Shown: piece by piece, positions 38,331 through 46,913 of the stretch
How the letters are laid out: each line of letters begins with the position of its first letter
How positions within the stretch are numbered: the first letter of the stretch is position 1
NCBI GenBank assembly: GCA_002383165.1
Contig: DFXK01000007.1
Coordinates: 32,339-96,338, forward strand
Direction of reading: 5' to 3'
From: Flavobacteriales bacterium UBA4110
Lineage (GTDB): Bacteria > Bacteroidota > Bacteroidia > Flavobacteriales > Weeksellaceae
Length of the DNA stretch: 64,000 nt
Program-made: the position numbers and the translations under genes
The notes under the pieces: model-generated
Told to the model about the DNA's origin: nothing
Database searches by the model: none
What the model saw: only the letters and a program-made list of their open reading frames with translations

Positions 38331-41074
38331 TTATATCAATGCTTTAATTGATGTATATCTGGGTAGCCCAATCTCGTGTTCCTGCGGATAAGGCTCACGT
38401 GATGTTTTACTTACATCTTCGCGCAGACTAAGCTCAATCTCTTTAGATTTTTCTTCATCCATCGAATATCTCGGATCAGCAATCAACGGCATTTTTGCCA
38501 TCTTGATAATGGTAATGGTTGGGAAATGATAATCCACTTCAACAGTTCCCAATAAATAGTAAATGCCAACTTCTTTAAACGGAAACTGTCTAAGACTGTC
38601 AGGGAAATGAGCGGTATCAAAATATTGTCCCTCAGCATCAATCCATGTTCCGAAATACATATCATCTTTCTTACCCGGATGATTCTTCATTTTAATAGGG
38701 ACATGCTTTCTGGAAGTCAGATAAGCTAACATTTTAGTGATTTGTAATTGCCATTTTCTTTCCTTTCTTCAGGAATAAAAAGTTTAACAGCAGCTTCCAG
38801 TTTCTCAATATGCATTAAACCTAAGTAAACATTTGTACCATATACGGTTGTTTGAAATTCGCTGAGATTGACACCTGGGTTATGAATGGTTGCTCCGGCC
38901 ATTTTAGCCTCATGGACATAGACTTCCGTTCTATAGAAACCACCACCATTATTAATAGCTGAAACCATAAACTCAATAGGGTAGTAGGCTTTTAAATACA
39001 GACTCTGATAACTTTCTACAGCATAGGAGGCTGAATGTGCTTTACAAAATGAATAACCTGCAAAAGATTCGATCTGTCTGTAAACTTCCTGAGAAAGCTG
39101 ATCAGGATGCCCTTTTTTCTTACAGGAATCAAAAAAATCATCTTTTAATTTTTGCAAAGCAGAAAGAGAACGCCCCTTTCCACTCATGGCTCTTCTCAAT
39201 ACATCACCATTGGCTGCCGAAACACCGCCAAAGTGCATCGCAATTTTAATCACGTCTTCCTGATAAACCATTATGCCATAGGTTTCACCCAGCTCTTTTT
39301 CAAATACCTCATGGAAATATTCAAATTGACCGGGATGATTATGCCGGAAGATATATTCCCGCATCATTCCACTCTGGGCTACGCCTGGACGAATAATCGA
39401 TGAAGCAGCTACCAAAACTTTATAATTGTCACATTTTAGCCTTCTCAAGAGCCCACGCATAGCCGGTGATTCAATATAAAAACAGCCTATGGTTTTTCCA
39501 ATGCTTAGGTATTCATTGCATTTTAATTCATTCTTTGAAAGTCTAGTATCTTCAATATCTACGTTGATCCCTCGTTTCTCTTTGATCAGAGTAACCGCAT
39601 CCTTAATTGTTTCCAAACAACGCTGTGATAAAATGTCAAACTTTTCCAGACCGATATCTTCCGCAGTATGCATATCAAACTGGACGATAGGAAATTCTTT
39701 CGGCGGAAATTCCAAAGCAGAGTAATTGGTTATGGGTTCTTCGGAAATCAGAATTCCGCAGGATTGCATACTTCTTTGATTAGGAAAGCCTATCATTAAC
39801 TGCTCATATTTGTAAATCTGCTGAACTACTGAATTCTGGTCATGGAGTTCTTGCGGTTTTTTAAAAAGCTGATCAAGTTCATCCTTAGGAAGCCCAAATA
39901 CTTTTCCAAGTTCTCTGAATCTTGATTTTCTCTTGAATTCTACATTGGTTCCACAAAAGGCTACGTGATCCTTGCCATACTTATTGAAGATATATTCAAG
40001 GATTGTATCACGATCCTTCCAGCTCCAGTCAATGTCGAAGTCTGGAGATGATTTCCGATTCAGATTTAAAAAACGTTCAAAATAAAGATCCAGTTCTAAT
40101 GGACATATATCAGAAATGCTTAAGCAATAGGCAATAATGCTGTTGGCACCGCTTCCTCTGCCTACGTGCATAAAGCCCTTTATTTTGCTGTACTGAATGA
40201 TATCCCAGGTAATTAAAAAGTATCCTGAAAAATTTAATTGATCAATTACCGTCAATTCTTTTTCAACTCTTTCAACAGCTTTTTGGTTATTGGCAGGATA
40301 TCTTCGTGCTAAACCTTCATGCGCCAGCTGAGATAAAAATTTAAAATCATTTTCCTTACTGTCAGTATAATACTTTTTGTTCTTAGGGGTTTTAAAATCA
40401 AAGTCAAAACTGCATTCATTGACAATGTCTTTAGTATTTTCAATAATTTCAGGATATAGTTCGAATCGAGCTAAAAGATTTTTTTTGTCCGTAAAAGATT
40501 CATTTGTTCTGCAGTAATCTTTTTCTGTCAGTTTTGTAAAAAGCGTATTGCCATCTATGGCCCTTAATACTTTATGAAGTTCATATTCCTCATCGGTTTT
40601 AAAAGTTACCGGATGTCAAATGACCATTTTATGAATTATAGATTTTAATTCCGGATTAATCAGTAAGTTTAATTCATTTTCTCTGATTCCAATAAACTCA
40701 TGCTCAAGTAGTTTTTCAGGGATATTCTGTAAAGAATAAATTACAAAACAATTTTCTATTGGAGGATTTACTTTGGGTATTTCAATACCTTCACAATTAT
40801 AATTAGTTAACAGCCTATTGACTTCTGCAATACCTTTTGGATTTTTAGCCAAGCAGATATAATACTGTTTGTTTTCAACTCTTACATCAACGCCTACAAT
40901 TGGCTTAATACTTCTTTCCTGACAAAGTTTGTAAAACTGATAAATACCTGTCACGGTATTGATATCGGTCAATGCCAATACTTTTAACTTATAATCAACA
41001 GCCAGCTGAACCAGATCTTCGACAGAAATAGTCCCATAACGTAAGCTATGATAAGTATGGCAATTGAGAAACAT
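38331..41074 (-). pseudogene. dnaE2: DnaE2-type error-prone DNA polymerase III alpha, broken
   Basis: Starts at ATG 41074 with a PHP domain (HTYHSLRYGTISVEDLV). An in-frame TGA at 40616 stands where Trp or another residue is expected (MVI-stop-HPVTFKTDEEY); the frame then stays open to 38726 with the polymerase core HVGRGSGANSIIAYC and SPDFDIDWSWKDRD. After NGNYKSLK it jumps frame to MLAYLTSRKHVPIKM, and about 90-100 residues usually found between these blocks are missing. The tail also ends abnormally after PYPQEHEIGLPR. DnaE2 is the main SOS mutasome polymerase when paired with dinB/imuB genes. Confidence 0.82.
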
Positions 41075-41084
41075 AAACTACTTT

Positions 41085-42228
41085 TTAATTTAAAAGACCA
41101 GAAGCTCTTCCTACGCTCTTGGATCCAAAACGATCTTTGATTTTATCCATGGATTGATATAATAATATCAACTCTTCTGTATCTTCAAAAAGATTCATTT
41201 GATGGTTTCCGTGAACTAAGCCTGTAAATCTGACACCTACCAAACGAATTCTCATTCTTCGGGTATATACTTTTCTAAACAACTCTGGAAACGTATTTTA
41301 GCAGAGTATGATCTGCTGAGGTATAAGGGACTTTACATTGTTTGGTCTCTGTGTCGAAGTTAGCATACCTTATTCTTACGGACACTGTCGAGGTCAGCCA
41401 TTTTTCATGTCTTAACTGATAACACAATTGTTCCACCATTCCAGAGAGAATGCTCCTGATATTCTGAAGATCAATGATATCTTCTGCAAAAATTGTTTCA
41501 GTAGAAATGGATTTCCTTTCTGAATATTGGATGACAGGATTATTGTCAATACCATTGGCTTTCTTCCAAAGTTCAGTTCCGTTTTTACCAATTAATTGTT
41601 GCAATACATCGACTGGCATTTGAGAAAGGGTTTCTATTTTTCTGACACCCAACCTTGAAAGTAACTGAAAGGTGACATCACCTACCATGGGAATTTTTTT
41701 AACTGACAAAGGATTCAAAAAAGGCTGAATAAACTGAGGCTTTAATTCTAATTTCCCGGTAGGTTTTGCTTCTCACGTTCCGATTTTTGAAACTGTTTTA
41801 TTAGTAGACAATGCAAAGCTTATGGGTAAACCTGTGTTTTTCATAACGGTACTCGCAATTTCAGAAGTCCATTGATAGCAGCCGAAAAATTTATCCATCC
41901 CAGAAAGATCAAGATAAAACTCATCGACGCTGGCTTTTTCCAACACAGGAACTTTTTCCTGAATAATTTCTGTTACTAAATGTGACATATTGGAGTAGTA
42001 TTCCATATCACCTTTGATAACTTGAGCTTCGGGACATAAACGTAAAGCCATTCGTATGGGCATGGCAGAACGAACCCCAAATTTTCTTGCTTCATATGAA
42101 CAGGATGCTACTACACCACGATCTCCACCTCCTATAATTATAGGAATACTGTTCAAACTAGAATTCTTCAGTCTCTCACAAGAAACAAAAAAGGTATCCA
42201 GATCAATATGAACAATTGATTTTTCCAT
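41085..42228 (-). pseudogene. dinB: DinB-like Y-family polymerase, broken
   Basis: Starts at ATG 42228 (MEKSIVHIDLDTFFVSCERL) with SVDEFYLDLSG for the catalytic acids. An in-frame TGA at 41773 replaces the usual Gly of the KIATGEAKP-type block (KIGT-stop-EAKPTGK). A frameshift near 41280 follows SADHTLLK; the last part ends with HQMNLFEDTEEL, which contains a clamp-binding-like QMNLF. It lies 10 bases upstream of dnaE2 and both are dead. It is preceded by the repressor operator. Confidence 0.85.
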
Positions 42229-42271
42229 GCTTAAAAATTATTATGTTTTGTAGCAATATTTTGTATATTTG

Positions 42272-42290
42272 TTGCTATAAATTATAGCAA
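42272..42290. promoter_or_regulatory. Palindromic operator of the S24 repressor
   Basis: TTGCTATAAATTATAGCAA is a perfect palindrome (9+1+9), its last A being the first base of the repressor ATG. A further TAGCAA half-site at 42251-42256 precedes it. TATATTTG at 42264-42271, matching TAnnTTTG, abuts the palindrome, so binding would block repressor transcription and probably the divergent dinB-dnaE2 operon. Confidence 0.65.
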
Positions 42291-43066
42291 TGTCAATTTT
42301 TTCAGAAAACATGCGGTATTTAAGAGGTAAGCTAAATCTTTCACAACAAAAGGTTGCTGATGATCTTTTAATTACCAGAGGCAGATATGGTAAGTATGAA
42401 GAAGGTGCAACGGAGCCTCCTCAAGAGATTTTGATTAAAATCTCTAAGTATTATAATGTCAGCATCGATTTACTTTTGACAATCAATGTCAGTAAATTTT
42501 CTATCGATGAGATTATGGAACTTCCGGATAATAGGATTGTTCTGCCTATCAGGGTTGATCGTGATGGAAACAATGAGATTGAGATTATTCCGCAAAAAGC
42601 TTCTATGGGATACCTGAATGGATATAGTGATCCGGAATATATAGAAAGTCTTGAGACCATTTCACTTCCATTTTTACACCACGGAAAATTTAGAGCATTT
42701 CCAGCTGATGGCGATTCTATGCCACCATATAAAGATGGAACCTATATTGTAGGAAAATATATTGAAGACCTTTCTGAATTGAAAGCGGATAGAACTTACA
42801 TTTTTATTACGTCCAATGATGGGATTACCTACAAAAGGTTTCAGTTTCACGAAGCAGATAGTATTTGGGTTAAGGCCGATAATAGTTTTTATGAGCCATA
42901 TAAAATTCCATTACCTGAAATTAAAGAAATCTGGGAATTTGCTTGTAGTATCAATACAAAAGAATACGAACCTGATGAATTTGCGGAACATCATATTCAA
43001 AACTTCATTACAGAGATTAAAACTGATATAAGACAGATCAAAGATAAAATTGGGGGTAAGAATTGA
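42290..43066 (+). CDS. HTH-XRE / S24 LexA-like repressor
   Basis: A 258-residue protein. Residues 1-65 are an XRE helix-turn-helix (LNLSQQKVADDLLITRGRYG), and about 130-230 an S24 peptidase domain with Ser143 in DGDSMPPYKDG and Lys182 in ITYKRF. It should cleave itself on DNA damage and release the divergent dinB-dnaE2 genes. The usual Ala-Gly cleavage pair is not obvious; the region reads KASMGYLNG. Intact, although its target polymerases are not. Confidence 0.85.
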   Translation: MSIFSENMRYLRGKLNLSQQKVADDLLITRGRYGKYEEGATEPPQEILIKISKYYNVSIDLLLTINVSKFSIDEIMELPDNRIVLPIRVDRDGNNEIEIIPQKASMGYLNGYSDPEYIESLETISLPFLHHGKFRAFPADGDSMPPYKDGTYIVGKYIEDLSELKADRTYIFITSNDGITYKRFQFHEADSIWVKADNSFYEPYKIPLPEIKEIWEFACSINTKEYEPDEFAEHHIQNFITEIKTDIRQIKDKIGGKN

Positions 43067-43106
43067 CTTTATTTTGAGCAATGTCTATAGTTCATTAATC
43101 AAAAAA

Positions 43107-43122
43107 CTTCCCCGAAGGGAAG
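43107..43122 (-). terminator. Terminator-like hairpin after the repressor gene
   Basis: CTTCCC at 43107-43112 and GGGAAG at 43117-43122 form a hairpin with a four-base loop. The T tract lies on the minus strand, so it fits minus-strand termination better than termination of the repressor gene. Confidence 0.45.
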
Positions 43123-43192
43123 CAAAAACACAAATGATGAAAAAAAATCCCATTTAAGCGGGATAATGTAAAGATAAATATTTCAAAAGAAA

Positions 43193-43807
43193 ATGACTAT
43201 GAGCCAGCTGAGTTTATTTGATGCGGAAGAATTTTATGAATTTCCAAAAGATCTTTTAGAATACAAAGAAAATTTCCTGAGCAGGGAAGAAGCCGATCAT
43301 TTAAAAGATAAATTGCTTCAAAATACGCCGTGGGAGCAGCGTACTCAGAAAATGTATGATAAGATGGTACTGACTCCACGTCTTACTGCGTGGTATGGTG
43401 ATTCTAAGTCTTATGATTCAGCCGACAATAATACTTCTAAACGGAATGAATGGACTCCTGAATTGTATGCTTTAAAAGAGAGAATAGAAAAAGAATTCGG
43501 ATATGAGTTTAACGGTGTGTTGCTTAATCTCTACCGTAACAACAATGATTCTGTTGCCTGGCATAGAGATAAGGAGAGTAGATATGGAAGACGTCCTGTT
43601 ATTGCATCCATTAGTCTAGGACAAACCAGAAATTTCGATTTCAGAAAAAAAGATCATCATAATAGCAAATACAGCTTACCTCTTCCTCACGGATCGCTTC
43701 TCATAATGAAAGGGGATCTACAGGAAAATTGGGAGCATCGAATTGCTAAATCAACATTACCAATGAAAGAACGAATCAATCTGACTTTTCGTCTCATTAA
43801 GGGGTAA
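43193..43807 (+). CDS. alkB: AlkB-like 2-oxoglutarate/Fe(II) dioxygenase
   Basis: A 204-residue protein with the AlkB core: NLYRNNNDSVAWHRDKE holds the His-x-Asp iron ligands, the third His is in NWEHRIAK, and RINLTFR carries the 2-oxoglutarate-binding Arg. Closest in style to ALKBH2/3-type DNA demethylases. It repairs alkylated bases. Starts at 43193 or the second ATG at 43199. Its position after the S24 repressor suggests it belonged to the same damage-inducible cassette. Confidence 0.9.
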   Translation: MTMSQLSLFDAEEFYEFPKDLLEYKENFLSREEADHLKDKLLQNTPWEQRTQKMYDKMVLTPRLTAWYGDSKSYDSADNNTSKRNEWTPELYALKERIEKEFGYEFNGVLLNLYRNNNDSVAWHRDKESRYGRRPVIASISLGQTRNFDFRKKDHHNSKYSLPLPHGSLLIMKGDLQENWEHRIAKSTLPMKERINLTFRLIKG

Positions 43808-44132
43808 AAGCGATATAGAATCTTAAACTCGGGAAAGATAGAGATTGTGATAAGAAATTGTTGTTTGTCAAATAATTAATATATTTTGTGATGTTATTTA
43901 AGTTTATTAATTGTATTTTTACAAAGTAAATAATTTATTCATATCCAATTATTTGCTGTAGTTCGTCTGAGATTAATAAGTACTTTTCATTCGGAACTGC
44001 AAAAGAAATATGACTGTTTTTACGGTAGGTTAGATACTTTTCATCTCTTAACTGATTTGGAGTTCAAACTTTACAAAGTTTATTATTTAAATATCAACTA
44101 TCCTAGGACAAAAACCTTTTAAAAGAAAAGAG
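43808..44132. other. Gene-free intergenic region
   Basis: About 325 AT-rich bases between alkB and the receiver-domain gene. No coding similarity or strong secondary structure noticed. Confidence 0.45.
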
Positions 44133-44507
44133 ATGTCTAAAACAACAATCCTCATATTTGATATCGATTCATCTTTTCGTGAACTTCTTGAAGTTATTTT
44201 TGAAGAATCACCTTACAAAATTGCATCATCAGACTCATCACAAAATACAATCCAGCAGATAGAATTTCATAGACCTTTTGTTGTTTTGATTAATACTTGG
44301 ATGTCTGGAGATAATGCATTCAAAATAACGCATCATATCAGACAAGATCTATATTTTAATAATATCCCAATTATTTTAATGGGTACCAATTTCAATTTAG
44401 CGGCATTGAAAAATGCAGTTGGTGCTGATGATTTTATTGTACAGCCATTTGATATTGATGACATAGAGCGCAAAATAGATATTTATAGCCATCATCTAAT
44501 TACTTAA
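44133..44507 (+). CDS. Degenerate response-regulator receiver domain protein
   Basis: A 124-residue stand-alone receiver fold. The acidic pair is reduced to D10 and D12 (FDID), the phospho-acceptor Asp is Asn54 (VVLINTWMSGD), and the conserved Lys is Gln104 (IVQPFD). The Thr/Ser switch position may be kept in ILMGTN. Such pseudo-receivers cannot be phosphorylated in the ordinary way and act through protein contacts. No kinase or effector gene is adjacent. Confidence 0.8.
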   Translation: MSKTTILIFDIDSSFRELLEVIFEESPYKIASSDSSQNTIQQIEFHRPFVVLINTWMSGDNAFKITHHIRQDLYFNNIPIILMGTNFNLAALKNAVGADDFIVQPFDIDDIERKIDIYSHHLIT

Positions 44508-44526
44508 TTAATACAACTATATATTT

Positions 44527-44673
44527 TTAATTAGTCTCACAAAGCTCTAAACCTTTAGTGATAAAATCACCATAAGGTATTTTTAATCCATCCCACTTAG
44601 GATTATCAAGCCATATTTCCTCAACCTTGCTTATGGATGGATCATTATGAGATGCTCCTTTAGCTGTACCATT
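44527..44673 (-). pseudogene. Unrecognised C-terminal protein remnant
   Basis: A minus-strand frame of 48 codons without a start, ending at TAA 44527, includes KVEEIWLDNPKWDGLKIPYG and FITKGLELCE. It reads like the end of a real protein, but I do not recognise the family. An in-frame stop bounds it at 44674, next to the truncated subtilase. Confidence 0.4.
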
Positions 44674-44736
44674 TTAAAGCATAGGTTTTGCCATTACTTG
44701 CTTTGCAGTATATTTCTTTGTGATACATCCTCTGTG

Positions 44737-45870
44737 CAAAATCCAGCGCAAGCATGGAACGCTCTGGTAGTAGGAGCATACACCGAGAAAATTCAATTAA
44801 ATGATCCTCTCTTTCAGGATTATACACTTGTTGCGGATGAAGGGCAACTTTCACCATATAGCTCTACTTCAATAATTTGGGAAAGAAAGTGGGCGTCTAG
44901 GCCAGATGTAGTTTTTGAGGGAGGAAACCTTTTAAGAGCACCAGATAATAGTATTGTGAGACATGAGAATTTGGAATTGTTATCTACTTCAAAACAGTTT
45001 AATACAAGAAAATATTTTGACACAATATGGGCAACGAGTGCAGCAACAGCACAGGCCTCATGGTTTGCGGCAAAAATAGCTTTTGAATATCCTGAAGCTT
45101 GGGCTGAAACTATTCGCGGTTTGATAATTCATTCTGCAAACTGGAATACTGCAATGTTTGCTCAGCTAAATGTTGTGAAAGGTAATAGAACAAGTTTTAG
45201 AAATTTATTAAAAACCTTTGGTTTTGGTATTCCCAATTTAGAGCGTGCTCTCTATAGTCAGGAAAGTGCCTTGACGTACATTGCGCAAGAAACTATTCAG
45301 CCTTTTAATTATAAGGGAACTACTACCACTACTGAAACAAATGAAATTCATTTCTTTAATTTGCCTTGGGCAAAAGATTTGTTACTGGATCTTGGAGAAA
45401 CACCTGTAAAGCTAAAAATTACATTGTCATATTTTATTGAACCGGGTGCTGGAGAAATTGGATGGAAAGATAAATATCGTTATCAATCACATGGATTACG
45501 TTTTGATGTTAATAATGTTGGGGAAACCGAAGATGAATTTAGAAGACGAATCAATATTGCAGCAAGGGAAGAAAATGAAGAAGTAAATGGAAATACAGGT
45601 AGTCAACGTTGGGCAATCGGTGTGAATAATCGTAGTACAGGTTCAATGCATTCTGATTTTTGGGAAGGAACTGCTGCTGATTTGGCAACTTGTAATCATA
45701 TCGCTGTGTATCCAATTATTGGCTGGTGGCGTGAAAGAAAAAATTTGGAAAAAGTGGAAAATGAAACTCGCTATTCTTTAATTATATCACTTGACACACC
45801 AGCGCAAGATATTGAACTTTACACTACAGTGAAAAATATTATTGAAGTTCCAATCGAAATCGAAATCTAA
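44737..45870 (+). pseudogene. Subtilase (S8 peptidase), 5'-truncated, IetS-like
   Basis: From about 44737 the frame reads QNPAQAWNALVVGAYTEK and continues through TIWATSAATAQASWFAAKIA, the catalytic Ser region of S8 peptidases, to a natural-looking end. The Asp and His catalytic regions are missing, so it cannot be an active protease. The long C-terminal part resembles bacterial S8 proteins that pair with an AAA ATPase in the IetAS anti-phage system; that assignment is from memory of the family and is tentative. The preceding codons from 44647 look unrelated. Confidence 0.65.
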
Positions 45871-45950
45871 GATTAATACTTTCTGATAATTTATTGATTG
45901 AAAGTAAAGTTTCTTTTTAATTTTTTTTCTTTAAATTACATCTGCTTTAT

Positions 45951-46400
45951 TTAAGAAATAATGAATGCCGAGAGTTTAGCAATTTTATCCAAATCTTCTA
46001 AAAAAGTGTTCGAAAAATGAACCTTTGCGTCACTTAAGGAGACAACTATTTTTTAGTTGTCTCTTTTTTGTAGCCATAAATATCTCTTTGTCAAACCTTT
46101 ATGATTTGACTTTTAGTGTTCGACATTTTAAACGTAAAATGCTTAGTCTGTTTGAAAAAAACAGTCTGAAATTACCACAGTAGGCTTGTAGTCTACAATT
46201 GTTAAGTGTTCGAAATCTTCTTAAGGTTAGGGCTTTTTCTCTTTTTGATTTATTGTAGATCTTTGATATTAAAGATAATAATTCTAATATAATTTTACCT
46301 TTCTTTTATTTCCCATACTATCATTCTTGTCTGTAATAATAATTGCTTGTTATTAATAGATATTCTTCTGAAAAATCTAAATTCTGATAAAAAGACTTTT
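45951..46400. repeat. Cassette-boundary repeat R1
   Basis: First of three direct copies. In order on plus: the 3' end of a minus-strand coding scrap (stop at 45951; LSD then VHFSNTFLEDL), a terminator hairpin at 46039-46069, the dyad CATTTT-AAACGT-AAAATG at 46124-46141, and a decayed 3' end of a serine-recombinase gene (minus; KIILELLSLI and QAIII near 46200-46360). The octamer GTGTTCGA occurs three times (46006, 46116, 46206). R1 and R2 are closely similar; R3 is more diverged. Confidence 0.8.
46038..46069. terminator. Terminator hairpin within R1
   Basis: GAGACAACT at 46039-46047 pairs with AGTTGTCTC at 46055-46063, then TTTTTT. Homologous hairpins are at 56607-56637 (R2) and 60103-60136 (R3). 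Confidence 0.75.
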
Positions 46401-46429
46401 GGATTAAATTTTATTTCTAAATTTGCCAT

Positions 46430-46756
46430 ATGAATTTCTTGAGACTATTCCTTACAATCTATTTTGCGGTACTAACTGTATTACCGTGCAATGATGTCAA
46501 GGCACAGTCATCCGCTGGAGAATTCACAAAAATCTCCAGCTATTCAGAGGATTCTCACTCCAAAGACAAAGGAGATATATGTTCTCCACTTTGCATTTGT
46601 AATTGCTGCCAGATGACAGTAGGTTCATTTAAGATAGAGCCAATATTAAGTTTTCCTGAGCAGATAAAATTGTATTATTCCAAGAAAATTCTTTTCCACA
46701 AGAATGATTTTGCTTATTTGGTGTATGACCAGATATGGCGACCGCCTAAGATTTAA
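46430..46756 (+). CDS. Small exported Cys-rich protein (DUF6660-like)
   Basis: A 108-residue protein with a signal peptide (ending VKAQ near residue 26) and a CSPLCICNCC cluster near residues 51-60. Small proteins like this often precede czc genes in Bacteroidota. The cysteines suggest metal binding in the periplasm, not proven. It ends in DQIWRPPKI. Confidence 0.6.
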   Translation: MNFLRLFLTIYFAVLTVLPCNDVKAQSSAGEFTKISSYSEDSHSKDKGDICSPLCICNCCQMTVGSFKIEPILSFPEQIKLYYSKKILFHKNDFAYLVYDQIWRPPKI

Positions 46757-46768
46757 TTTTTATTTTTT

Positions 46769-46790
46769 TTTTGAAAGTTAACTTTCAAAA
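46769..46790. promoter_or_regulatory. Perfect 22-bp palindrome before czcA
   Basis: The half-site TTTTGAAAGTT is followed at once by its exact reverse complement. No T tract follows in either direction, so it is a better operator than terminator. It is 124 bases upstream of the czcA start. Confidence 0.5.
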
Positions 46791-46913
46791 TATGTTGTAA
46801 AACATTGCAATATCATTGCATTGTTTACAGCTCTACATTTGCTGTAACCTTATGTTTGGGAATTTCCAAACTTATTGTGTTGGCAGTTTCAATAAAAATT
46901 AAATCAAAATTCT

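Noticed and set aside
40255..41074. PHP-domain protein and polymerase as two separate genuine genes
   Set aside because: Both parts are in the same frame, the stop is a single TGA between conserved blocks, and the second part lacks a start codon near the break.
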